Counted from the first letter of the stretch, positions 1-10,368 are shown. The stretch is DNA of 64,000 nucleotides from Strobilurus pachycystidiatus (GCA_019915135.1 JAHLMK010000019.1:744001-808000), one strand, 5' to 3'. Made by a program: numbers and translations. The notes: generated by a model not told the origin, from the sequence alone.

Positions 1-200
1 TCGTTTCAACGAAACAAGCGAACCAATTTACCCTACGTAAAGCAGTAGTACAGATGAGAGGCAACAGAGAGCAGAGGTGACATAGCCTAGTATAGTGTAC
101 AAAGGATATGCGGATATGGTCTACAATAGTAATGCGTATGTATATGCGAAGAACATCGATAGCGAGGAAAAGATAGCAACAATATATTACACAGGAGATC

Positions 201-1619
201 CTAGCGATGCCTTTGAAACGGATTGATGCCGGACTGGCCAATTCGTGAGCGCAGCTTTTCGAGCACCAGCGACATGCTGTAAGCACTGACTTGCGGCATT
301 GGCATCAACACTGTATCCAGGATCCCCTCGACGAATGCATCGACCTCATCCTCGGGCAGGAACTCTGCGGCAAGAGCTCGAATCTCATTCACTGAGAACC
401 CCAACGCTTCCTCGGCAAGCTCCTCGTAGGTCAAATCGCGTGCGATGTCACACCAGACGTGAGTGTTGTTCCCTGGAGGTCCATCCGCCCAGAGTGGCTC
501 CTCCCACTCGGGTGAGCCCAACGCCACACCGCCAATGATATGGCCCCGGGAAAGGGCGTCTTGGGTTGGCCGAATGATCCAATGGTTCAGGGTACGGTAA
601 ATAGCGTCCACTGTGAACTCTTCGGAGTTAATGAGTGGTGCGTTGAAGTTGTCGAGGAGAAGGACGACATGGAAGCCACGCTTGGCAGCGATTTCCTGGA
701 GACGAGAGGTTAACAGTAAATCTTGATAATTGAGTGTAGATACACACAATGACTTCAAAGAGGGAGGCAGCGGCAGTAAGAGTATCTCTACGGCAGTACC
801 GGCGCGACTCCTCGCGCGAGATACCAAGATCGGAACGGTAGATCATGAAGAAGACGCGGAGAACCGCGGCTATATGTCGATCCAAGGCGAGACGAAAGTC
901 AAACAATTCACCTGGTAGACCACCTAGATTGAGGAGGAAGACTAGACGACGAGAGTGAGGATAAGGTTGAGGGTCTGACGGTGGAGTGGAACCCAAAAAG
1001 GAGGAGAATGTTTCGTGGCTGATGGCATTCTGCGCCTGCTTGACCATGTTCAGCAGACTGGTCTTTCCGAAGCCGGAAGGGCGGCGAATCATGACAAGGC
1101 TACGGTCGGTCTCGTCAGACTCGCAGAGTTGGCGAATTTGTGCAATTTTGTTGACCCAAACAAGACCGGGCATCAGGAGAAAGTCTTCGAAGTTGTAAGG
1201 GTGCGCGTACGGCAACAGCTGTGATAGTATTAGGATAAGAACACGCAGAAATATGATATTCGACTCGCCTTCTTGTCGCCACCAAATGATCGATATAAGT
1301 GCTGGTTCAGAACCGCGGGCGAGAGGGTATGGGAGCCAGTGGTGGGAGGGGTGACGATTGACGGACACAGCACAGGCTTGAGCTGATCGCTGTCATCAGA
1401 GTCCCAGCAAGCGGCGGAGTCGTCAGATTGGAAGAGGGTACTTGAGTCATTGGAGGAGGTGCTCGAATTATCATCTGTTCGAGTCAACATGAGACGCGAA
1501 ATGAGACGCATAAGCTTGTATAATGACTGACCGTTGGAGTGCAACGACAGACGATCAGATTCAGTCGAGTCGCTGCTGTCGGAAGAGGGCGATGCTGGCC
1601 TGACGCGTGGGGATTGCAT
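201..1619 (-). CDS. AAA-ATPase-like (PF09820-type) P-loop protein, copy A, reading frame possibly damaged
   Basis: It has the layout of the AAA-ATPase-like family: an acidic Ser/Asp-rich N terminus (about residues 5-80), a P-loop reading RRPSGFGKTSLL, a degenerate Walker B reading VVLLLDNFNAPL (family norm LIDEYD-P), and a downstream DIARDLTYEELAEEALGFS block matching the family's sensor region. It ends before any nuclease domain. The start at 1619 is chosen because the same Met opens copy B. Intron 696-747 separates FEVI from EIAAKRG. Near 1240-1275 copy B has a 39-nt intron (a multiple of three), but here the donor GTATCA has become ATATCA and the segment is 41 nt, so reading through hits a stop. 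Copy A needs another splice choice or is broken. It is divergent from the partner gene. Confidence 0.65.
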
Positions 1620-1913
1620 GATTGTATGTCGGTACGTGGTGGTAAGTGAAGAGAGAGGGTGACCAGGGTCTCTGAACAAAGGGTAGTCAGTTCAAACTCC
1701 GCCCAACGTCACATCATGTGAACAAATCACGCTCGGCTTTGCCGGCTCGGCACCGTGACCATTTTCAACAATGGACTACAATGGACGCGCATTGTTCAGG
1801 CCACTTTTGACTGGACTCTCAATAGCATCACGTTCAATCCTCTTTCTCTAGCTACTGCCACGACGAACCAATCCTTTTCTCTCAGCTACTGCCACGACAA
1901 ACCTTTGCCTCTC
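1620..1913. promoter_or_regulatory. Shared bidirectional promoter region of the copy A gene pair
   Basis: The two divergent genes start 294 bp apart, and the same intergenic segment is retained in copy B (226 bp). An open frame extends upstream of the partner start, but it is not conserved in copy B, so this stretch is read as non-coding. No clear TATA box was identified. Confidence 0.5.
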
Positions 1914-4900
1914 ATGGCGACATCGTCCGCAACGTCAACTTCGTCGCCAATCATCGTAAATGTCGCAATAGCTGGACACAAAGCGTCCTTTCCTTTCCGC
2001 TACTTCGACTTTGCTGCGGAATTCCCTGCCTCAGTTACGCCTCAGCGTATCGAGGATGAAGCAAACGCCTTCCACCAAGCTCATTGCCCCCCCTCTGATA
2101 CTTGTGATTGGCGGGCGGATAAACGTCAAATATTCGCAGTCATGTCTCTTCCAAGCGATGTACTGGACATGGCAGCTCTCCGCAAAATATCATACACCTC
2201 TCCACCGGAATATGCTAGTGATGACAAGCTCCCCATTCCCTCCGCTTGGAACTTCCCCGTCTGTCCCCATCATCTAGCAGCGGTGCAAGCCGACGAGATC
2301 CATTTTGTTATCTGCAACAAAAACGATTTTGTAGAGAGGTCTTCAATTTTAAAACGAAAGCTGTCCTCTTCGCTAGATGTAGATCACGCCGACAAAGTAC
2401 CGCCGCCGAAGCAGCAAAAGCTTCAAACCGCCGATGGGACCCATTTGTCGAGCAATATGTTTGGGAACGTGCGCCTGGTGAAGGTCGAAGGCGCCAAGCA
2501 GTGCGAGCCCGACGTAAGTCATATTTTGATTAGCCTGTGGTCGTGTGCTCACTCAAACACGCAGGCATCACTCTCGAACCTTCACCCGTTTCTGACAAGT
2601 CATGGAGCGCTTAGGGTTGACCACTCTGCATTCATCCAGACCGCGTTCAACACGTTCTCATCGATGCAAGGATGGGGTATCTTCACCCCGACAGATGCAA
2701 CGGTGGATGCACGCTCGGGAATAGACCTTCTATTCGCGTTCTTGGACATTCACCCCACCTTTGCGGCCAACTTCGAGCAGGTGTTCATGGAATCCAGTAT
2801 CGACAAATGGGCTGCCAACCAGTCAACCATACGATCCCAGTCGTTCATACTTACCGTTGACTTTTCTCATCTGGACACACGCGTCGACGCGAGGAAGTTC
2901 CGGCGAGAAATATGTACAGCCATCTGGGTCGCTCTTGACAGATTCACCAAAAAGTACAAGTCAATCGACCCCTTGTTAGCGTCGATGTGCTCCCTCGTCA
3001 TAAAAGGGCAGGAGCTTGAAGGTCCTAAGATTCTCAAAGATGTCTTAGTCAGTCCCACGCAGTCTTATCTATACGATGAAATACTTATATCTGCGTTCAG
3101 CGCCATTTTCAGGATATCTACCAGGATCTCCGCAAGCCACACGCCAACATCGTTGTAGTCGTGCTTGGTTATGATTCCGCGATGCGCATTAGTGCCAGCT
3201 TGGACCTTATCAGCGAGTCTTCCAACGACACGTTCATCTCCCGCGATGAGGTTGGGCGGCACTTCAAGGAAAAGTTCTATAATCCACTCGCCGGCTGTCG
3301 GGACGTCGTGACGAATAAGCAGCTTGTGGCGCGCGTGATCGTTCAGGGCATTTCTCCTGCCTTTGGCGACCTCATCCAAGCGTATGACTTTGCCGACCTC
3401 AGCAATCTTCCGGGACTCCTAGGTCACACGACCGACGAGGTCATGGCGCAGATTCAATTCATGTACGACCAGAGCGGCAATACTATGCCACTCGAGAAAG
3501 ATATCCTCTCTAGTCTTCGATCTGTCAGCCCCGCCTATATACGCGACATAACCAGTGACGAGCGTTTCCCCCATGCCTCCCTCGGACCTTTCCTTGACCT
3601 CATGCGAACGGGCAGCAGCTCTGTCTCGCCAGAGGTTGCAAAGGCGGTTGTACGACCCCCCAATAACGGCCTGATCGTTCCAAGACATGTTTACACTGCT
3701 ATGCGCGCTATCATGGGGCGTGTACGGGCTGCTTGGGGGGATGAGGCAGTCTGGAACATGTTCAATGGCGGACTTCCTTACTCGGACAATGACCGCTTGC
3801 AAGTCCGCTACTCTGACTTTCCGGCAAATCGAACTGTGAACGATGGGGAACAGGAAGCCGCAGAGCCTACGCTTCTGTCATTTGCTCGTAGACTCGTGGA
3901 AGAAGGGATTATGACGCTGATCTACCAGGAAGGCGACAGTAGATGGCATTTCCATTTTGCAACCGAGTCTAGAAGTCGACAGGTAAGTCATTCATATTCA
4001 CTGAGCTTTCGGGAGGGTGATACGATTGTTTCCAGTTCTCAAACGAAATGAGCGAAGCTGAGCTGAGGACTCGACTTGTGCCGCGGCCTTTCGAGTACTC
4101 GGCGCAGTGGATTTTCGACGTCATCTGGACATCCATGAGTGACCGAGATTTCTGGTCGGCCATATTCATGTCGGAAAACGTCGTTCAAGCTGTGTACGAC
4201 GTTATTCTCAAGGCGTGCTTCTCCAGGAGTGGTGGCCAACTCGGCTTCTCATTCATGGAGGTCCTTACGCAAAGCCGACGACGGATCGACATGTTGACCC
4301 TGCTCTTCCACCCCGCCACGCGAAATCGAAAACCTCGAACAGGTTTCACCGAGATCAAATTCATCTCTCTCGAAGCCATCTATGAAGCGAGCACTGGACA
4401 TTCACTGGAACGGGATCCCAAGTGGAAAAACCTGACATGGAAGTCATACACTACATTGGAACGCTTCCTGTCAGCGATGGTCAAGAATATGCCGCAGGAA
4501 ATCTGGAAGAACGCGACGTGTCCACCTCCCAGCAAGTGGCCGAATCCGCCGGTGACCCCAAAAGCCAGGGACTGGTGTCCCAAGAGGCTCGAGGATGTCT
4601 TCTATCATGGTTACGACGCCGAGAACCGTCGCAAAACATACAGCATCTTCCACATCATCTACGACTCCGCGTTGCAAGTGAAAGAATACGCAGAGGAGGT
4701 GGGCAGAGACGGTCCTCGGCCCACCGAGGTGAAATCCACTGCGCATAGCATTTTGTGGCAAAAGAAGGTCTTGGAGGAGAAGCGCAAGAAGACGAATCCC
4801 CCATCGTCGAGCAAGTGGGGAGGATTGGACGATTACCGGGTCGGTGCACTTCCAGCACAATCGGACGAGATGCCGGGCATAAACCTGTATAACCTTGTCG

Positions 4901-4998
4901 TCATCGCTGGCCATTTTGTCTTTGCGACTGATGTTGGTGTTCATGGAACGAAGCGCGAGTTTTTCAGAAAGAAGGTTGATGCCCGTGTTGTTACATGA
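1914..4998 (+). CDS. Header + P-loop-less AAA-ATPase-like + PD-(D/E)XK-like nuclease protein
   Basis: Four exons, all joined in phase 0: 1914-2513, 2565-3047, 3113-3982, 4036-4998, giving 971 aa. Residues 1-200 form a header beginning PIIVNVAIAGHKASFPF, with RQIFAVMSLP and DEIHFVI blocks that resemble the ubiquitin-like header of Crinkler-type proteins. Residues about 200-560 align with the neighbouring ATPase (LHPFLTSHG-LRVDHS, then ANIVVVVLGYDSAM at the Walker B position, then LLGHTTDEVM), but no GKT loop is present. Around residues 740-770 RRRIDML is followed by GFTEIKF, the D...E-x-K spacing of PD-(D/E)XK nucleases. The start is the first Met conserved with copy B. Introns 1 and 2 fall at the positions used in the divergent ATPase gene. 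A DNA-cleaving or effector role is inferred from motifs only. Confidence 0.8.
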
Positions 4999-5286
4999 CG
5001 CTCTTTCAATAGGATTGTCGCTGATGCTATCTAGTTGCATGCTATGTTTACGTTGCTTTATGTTACACTTGTATACTTTATCATACTCCCTGCCCGCGTA
5101 TTTATCGGCTGCTGTATGTACACTCAAATGAGAATATATGAACTTCACCGACCGTGCAAAAGACTTGGATGTGGAATCAATCGAAGAGTCGAGTTACAGT
5201 AAGCTAGTCAATTCGGATGACGCCGTGATCGCCCAGTTGTGCGAGTTGCTCCTGACCACGACCTCCACCCTTGTAAATTCTTCAAA

Positions 5287-6571
5287 ATGCAGCGCTCCGC
5301 AACGGGTATGCTTTTGTGGCTCAGCAGGTGAGTCGTCTAGATAGCACTTGAGAAACCAGTTCAGTTTTTTATGCAGGCAACATGTCTACTTATCAAACAG
5401 GGTGTGCCCTTTCTTGCGGTTTCGCTGCCACTAAGCGTAACTCAGCCCCACAGAATACATCCCCGCTTTTCTCTGGGCTGCCGCGCTCTCTCTATCTGGC
5501 CCTTTACCACCTCCACCTCGACGGCAGGTCCCATACCAGTCACAGTGTGCCCACATGATGCTGCGAAAAGCATACCGATAAACGACGCGCCAGCCCCCCT
5601 CTCTGAGCCTGTAAGATCCGCCTTGAGCTCTTCTCATCCCGAGCCTGCCATCCCTCCACTCCAATTTGGCGACCTTGCTGCACAAGGACTCGCCAGCTAC
5701 ACCCCACCCGGATTCTACCAAATGCTGCTCGAATACCTGAACGTCTCTACCGCGATGCCGTGGTTCTGGACTATCGTGTCTGCCGGCGCAATAACGCGTC
5801 TTGCCGTCGCTCCCTTCCTCACCATAAGCGCCAAACAGCAAGCCCTTACCCAGCGTCTCCAAAATGATCCGCGCGTGAAGCCGTTGTATAAGCAAAGCCT
5901 CGCTGCAATGCGGTCAGGCGACCGCCAAACCGTGACGCGTCTAGCTCTGGAAATGAATGCGATCAAGGAGGAGGCTGGAGTCAAGTCGAGGGTGATGCTA
6001 TTTGGGCCGGTTGTGAACATCACTGCGGCGCTAAGCGCGTTTTTCGGGACTAGGGCCATGTGCCAGGTGCCTATCGAGCAGCTCACGCAGAGCGGCGTAG
6101 GCTGGCTGTCAGATTTGACGGCGGCATCGCCATTCTGGCTCTCTGGTGCTTTCGCTGGTCTTCTTTTCGTCCAGTCTACGGTGAGTAGTTCCGTATCGTA
6201 AAGTATGCACGGTGTTATGATCTAACCGATTCTCAAGCTAACCTTGAGGGAGCTTTCCCGCGCTGACACGTTCATGAGAGTCTTGAATGTCGGGCAATGG
6301 ATAGGTCCCCCGATGGCCGCACTTGCCATACACCTGTTCGAGATACCATCGGTCAGTCAATCCTTTCATTTAGTCCTTATCTCGACTGAGTATTGCGTAG
6401 GCTGTGATGCTCTCCATGATGGCCTTCTCTGGAGTTCATGTGATGCAATCTTTGGTCATGCAGATACCCTCAGTGCGCTCGTCTCTAGGGCTCTCGAGTC
6501 TGGGAAAACCCGTCAAATCTCCTCCAGCGAAAACCACCACTGGCGATAGACGGAGGCTCAAGTCACGTTAG
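5287..6571 (+). CDS. OXA1: Mitochondrial inner-membrane insertase, Oxa1/YidC family
   Basis: Oxa1 inserts mitochondrially encoded and some imported proteins into the inner membrane. The predicted protein has a presequence-like N terminus (RFSLGCRALSIWPF), then five hydrophobic segments with family landmarks: PWFWTIVSAGAITRLAVAPF, a charged matrix loop with DPRVKPLYKQ, FFGTRAMCQVP, GVGWLSDLTAASPFW, and GQWIGPPMAALAIHL. Introns 6181-6237 and 6352-6400 are clear and keep frame; the last exon is 6401-6571. The 5' end is unresolved. An ATG at 5287 gives a short mitochondrial-like leader but does not splice cleanly in phase to the main exon, and the main exon is open from 5371. COX18 is the alternative family member, but the DLT-xx-PFW loop favours Oxa1. 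Confidence 0.85.
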
Positions 6572-7268
6572 GTTTCTCAAAGCGGCAGGAGTTTTGAATG
6601 GTCCACTTTGTGGGATGGATAGGTCTGCCTCTAGACTCTGGCGGATTGAATTCACACTTCACTCGATGGAACACCGAGGTGATAGGTCGGCCGGCAGTGT
6701 AGGTAGGCTAATGCAGGACCCTTGATACCCCGCCTCGTGATTCAGGCATCTGCATTCCTCTGGTGGAATTTCATTCGTTACTTTTGTGCTGCAATTAAAA
6801 TACCACTGTTCCATCCATACCTATAGTTGCGAGCCCTATCGAAGACGAGAAAAAAATCAACGGAAAAAATGGAGGGGACAATGGTGAATTCACACGTGCG
6901 TCACTGGAGATCGGGGTCTTCGGCAGCTCGGCTGACAGCCGTTGTTCCTGTTTGGCATCGAACGGTTCAAATCACTCTTTTATCCCGGACGGCGTGATCA
7001 ATTCGAAAGTCCCCGTGCTTGTCACCACCCCGCCTCGCGCCCCCTTATCAATTAGCGTCCTCATCGTCGGCCACAGCGAGCTCGACGGCAATCTGGAACA
7101 GTGTGAACGACGAGCAGAATTCTGCCAGCGACTTTGGTGCTCCATCCCGATTGTGAGTGCTCCAGAATTTTTGAGCAGTTTCCTGGCCGTTCTGCTCGAC
7201 GGCGGGCTCTACATGGCTTCAATATTGACTGTATTTCAGCTCGACAATATAATTTGAACACGACGGCC
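6572..7268. other. Intergenic region between OXA1 and the CBF1-type gene
   Basis: No convincing gene is seen. It should hold the OXA1 3' end and the promoter of the downstream bHLH gene, including a CACGTG box. ORFs here lack homology and conserved splice structure. Confidence 0.6.
6893..6898. promoter_or_regulatory. CACGTG E-box upstream of the CBF1-type gene
   Basis: A palindromic CACGTG lies 371 bp before the start codon of the bHLH gene. CACGTG is the core site bound by Cbf1-family factors, so self-regulation is possible. A single 6-mer is weak evidence alone. Confidence 0.35.
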
Positions 7269-8340
7269 ATGGCGCCCACAACAACGACCGCCGGCTCAGA
7301 GACCGCCCCAGCCCAAGCACCGCCGCCACCGCCCCAAGCACAGAGCAGCGAGAGCAATCTCATCGCCAACATTGGCCTCGACCGGGCGCAGCTACTCGCG
7401 CTCATTGCCAATCTCCCGCCCGCCAACTTTACCGCTGCCAAGGCAAGTGTCTGCTTGGGCCACTATCCGACCCCGCTCCATTCCGCTGCCACTTCTCATC
7501 GCCATCCACCCCCGCATCCATCCACATCTTTCCGTGCACCGCTTCCCGCCCTGCTTGCAGCCGCCACACGTGATCGTGAACGGCGCGCGGTCTGCGTGCT
7601 CCTCATGTGACATCCATCGCTAACCCGTCCTTAGGGCGACATGCCTCAGCAGCCTCCCCAGCAGTTCCTGGGCAACTTTTCCCAGGATCCCGGTCCGTCG
7701 TCGCATCCCCGCGGGCCCCCAAACATGGGCCAGCAGCAGCAGCCGCCGCCGCAGGACGAGGTCGAGGAGGGCAGCGACGGCGAGACCTCGCCTGGGAACA
7801 ACCCGCCGCCGCCGGACAAGATGCCGCCCATCACACCATCCCAGACCCTCGGCGGCCGACGCTCGCGAAACGGCGCTGCGATGGGCAGCGATGAATGGAC
7901 GAGGCAGAGGAAGGACAATCATGTAGCTCCAAACCATCGTCTAAAAACCTCCACTAACATTGTCTCAGAAAGAAGTCGAGCGCCGTCGACGCGGCAACAT
8001 CAACGAGGGCATCAACGAGCTCGGGCGCATCGTGCCCAACGGCTCCGGCGAAAAGGCCAAGGGCGCCATCCTCTCGCGCGCCGTGCAGTACATCCACCAC
8101 CTCAAGGAGAACGAGGCGCGCAATATCGAAAAGTGGACGCTCGAGAAGCTGCTCATGGACCAGGCCATGGGCGACCTCCAGACGCAGCTCGAGGAGATTC
8201 GTCGCGCGTGGGAGGAGGAGCGCATGATCCGCATGCGTGTCGAGGCTGAGCTCGAGGCGCTCAAGAAGGGCACGGGCACGAAACGGCCCCTGGAGGATGC
8301 GAATGAGGAGGACGATGCCAAGAGGCAGAGGACGGAGTGA
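7269..8340 (+). CDS. CBF1: Cbf1-type bHLH transcription factor
   Basis: Three exons, 7269-7442, 7635-7922 and 7969-8340, all phase 0, giving 277 aa. The last exon opens with KEVERRRRGNINEGINELGR, joined to DNH at the splice, matching the Cbf1 basic region and helix 1. Then come GEKAKGAILSRAVQYIHHLK (loop and helix 2) and a long heptad region (LEKLLMDQAMGDLQTQLEEI) typical of Cbf1 dimerisation. The N terminus is Pro/Gln-rich and disordered. Cbf1 binds CACGTG at centromeres and at methionine/sulfur-metabolism promoters in yeasts. Intron 1 (7443-7634) starts GCAAGT, so it is a GC-AG intron, and it contains another CACGTG. Intron 2 is 46 nt. Confidence 0.9.
7567..7574. promoter_or_regulatory. CACGTGAT motif (CDEI-like) inside intron 1 of the CBF1-type gene
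   Basis: CACGTGAT is the reverse complement of ATCACGTG, a full match to the yeast CDEI consensus RTCACRTG bound by Cbf1. It lies inside the first intron of the gene predicted to encode that binder. Confidence 0.4.
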
Positions 8341-8582
8341 TTGGAGGGACTTGTGTTTCGCTTTCTTTCTTGCTTTCTGTATTACCACCCCCCGTTTTTT
8401 GGTTTCTCTATCTCTTTTGTATGATATAGATCGTGTAAATGCCATTGGGTTATGCGCGCAATGAAGCGACGGTCATATGCAAACAGGTGCTTTGGCTCTA
8501 GTCAGATCTAGGGCGGCGTACAAGAGCTGCATATGACGGACGAATACAAGATAAAATTCATCCTGGCATTACCACCTGGACT

Positions 8583-8880
8583 ACTGTACAATGCAAACAC
8601 GCTAGAATCCCTGTGTTTATCTACGTCCTACGTGGCTCGGGAAGATGACTTGTCGATATGGCATAGATACTAAGCTGTAGTTTGACGACTACGGCGACAG
8701 TCGGGTATGTATACCTGGGAACCATGTCAGTCAATACGCAAAGATACGGGCACAAATATTGAGCGCACCGTAATAGAGCGCGGAAGTGACCACCATCAAC
8801 GGCCACCTTGGAATATGTACGACCAATTGTTACTGTGCAATGCAAACACACCCTGACTGGCCAGAATCCCTTTGTTTATG
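8583..8880. repeat. Diverged direct repeat over the 3' end of the MYND/Mss51-like gene
   Basis: About 40 bp near 8583-8622 (CTGTACAATGCAAACACGC, then AGAATCCCTGTGTTTAT) is repeated at 8832-8874 with a short insertion (CTGTGCAATGCAAACACAC, then AGAATCCCTTTGTTTAT). The second copy is the C-terminal coding end of the minus-strand gene and the first lies just downstream, which suggests a partial tandem duplication of the gene end. Confidence 0.55.
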
Positions 8881-10368
8881 ATGGGAATAACGCCCCTCCA
8901 CCTGTTTTCCTCGATGTCGACCACAAAGTTGACGTTGCTCCTTCGGACTCGCAGTAAAGCACTCTCCCGCTGAGCTTCGTTCTTCGAATACGCGGTGAAG
9001 AGGGTAGGTACACCCAACGAACATATGCTGTCCATTGTAGCGGCCCAAGACACCACATCAACCTCAGACCACCCCGTGTTGAAACCGACGATGAAGTCTG
9101 GGCGCCTGGCGGGATTTTCGTTGAGGAAGCGGTGGTATTCCATTGGGTGAAGCGTCCATGTCCGACTACAGCCTCGCCCTTTGCAGTCACGACAGGCCTG
9201 GTTGATTGGGTTGTTTTCGAGTGTAGCCTCAGGCCCTACATAGTGTATCTGAAGCCGCTTTAGAGAAGGAAAGTGGTGCAAGATCTCCTCCATCATGGCA
9301 CGCATAGAAAGCTCGCGGCTGGAAGCTGCCACGACATGGACTTCGAGAGACGTTCGTGTGGCAATGTCTATGATGGAGGCCTCGAGACCCGCGATGAGGG
9401 TTAACGGCATCGACTCGGCCTCAGTCGCGAGTTGACCCACAGCTTCGACTGCCATAGGGTGGGAGCTCGCGACGGAGTTCGCTAAAGTTCTATACATGTC
9501 CGATATGTCGGGAGAATTGCCGAACTCTCTAGACAGTTCACGATGGTAATGATCCCAGCCGGTATAGTGCGATAGAGGGACGTAGTGATTGCGGAGAGGG
9601 GAGTGGGGATCATCAGGCGCTCGAAACGGAATACCTTCTGGCGAGCAATGTGATAATCGATTTCCACTCGCTCTGTGGCATGCAGAAGCCGAAGAGTCGC
9701 ACAGTTTTCTGCGGAATGGACCGTGTGCAGTGCCTCTTTGCATGCGTCTGAACAGTACCGAACTAGACCACACTTGGCGCACGAATCGAAAGCCTTGTTG
9801 GCCGCAGTTTCAAGTTGGAATGGAGTCCTGTAGCAGACCTCGCATACAATATCATTCCTAGATGAACACCGTAAGGACAGAGATGAACCTCGAAAGGAAG
9901 AATTTACTTCATGATATTGTCACAGCAACTAGAACACGGTTCATGTTGCTCCCGTTTGGCCGATTTCAGGATGCCCTTCCTGATTTCCTAATATGCAGTA
10001 CGATGAGGCAGAATTCGATGAGGGATAGATGTCGTACTTGCTGTAATTGGTATTCCGCAAGACTCAACGCCCTGTCGCCGATAACCTCTTGGTCATGCTT
10101 GTTGACTTTTTGGAAGCGAGGGCAGAAGAATTTATGGCGATTTTTCCAGTCGAAATTCTGGCATGCTGGGCTGCCTAGGGGAGTGTCGGCAAAGGTAAAT
10201 TTCTTCGAGAGAAGCCGCCATACAGTAAGACACGCGGAGACATCCTGTACAACGCTTCAAAGGTCGGTCCTCTTTCGCTTTGAAGCACCATGAACAGAGC
10301 ATGTCGCCGGCGACCTCAATATTGACGTATTCGGGCGCCAGCATGACGGCGGGAACGAGCTGCGACAT
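8796..10368 (-). CDS. MYND zinc-finger protein with Mss51-type C-terminal domain; one frame break
   Basis: Exon 1 starts at 10368 and encodes CSWCFKAKEDRPLKRCTGC. Splicing an intron that begins GTATGG right after TCTTACT continues with SPACQNFDWKNRHKFFC, completing a classic MYND finger (C-x2-C ... C-x2-C ... YC-x3-C ... H-x3-C). A second Cys cluster (CEVC ... CAKCGLVRYCSDAC ... H-x4-C) follows near 9830-9700. The body from about 9660 to 8796 has HYVPLSHYTGWDHY, PLTLIAGLEA and LEVHVVAASSRE, as in fungal Mss51-like proteins. The second Cys cluster and the body are in different frames. The switch lies near 9600-9670 and no ordinary intron there fixes it, so this is a one-base indel, an assembly error or a decayed gene. 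The substrate is unknown. Confidence 0.65.

Larger units (their letters stand above)
30..2690. repeat. Left arm (copy A) of a 2.6-kb inverted duplication
   Basis: This segment reappears in reverse complement at about 10795-13354. Matching landmarks in order are the flank near 35-200, the whole ATPase-like gene, the shared promoter, and the first exon and early second exon of the partner gene. Homology fades beyond about 2690, where copy B diverges. The arms differ by scattered substitutions and small indels, so the duplication is not recent. About 8 kb of unrelated genes separate the arms. Confidence 0.9.

Noticed and set aside
1755..1913. Upstream extension of the partner gene reading frame
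   Set aside because: Copy B does not keep this frame, while the Met at 1914 and everything after it is conserved in both copies.
4471..5148. A 225-residue frame on the minus strand
   Set aside because: It lies antisense to the last exon of the partner gene, whose protein shows the nuclease motif; it has no motif of its own.
5138..5344. A 68-residue plus-strand frame before OXA1
   Set aside because: No family features, and it overlaps the probable OXA1 leader; treated as chance.
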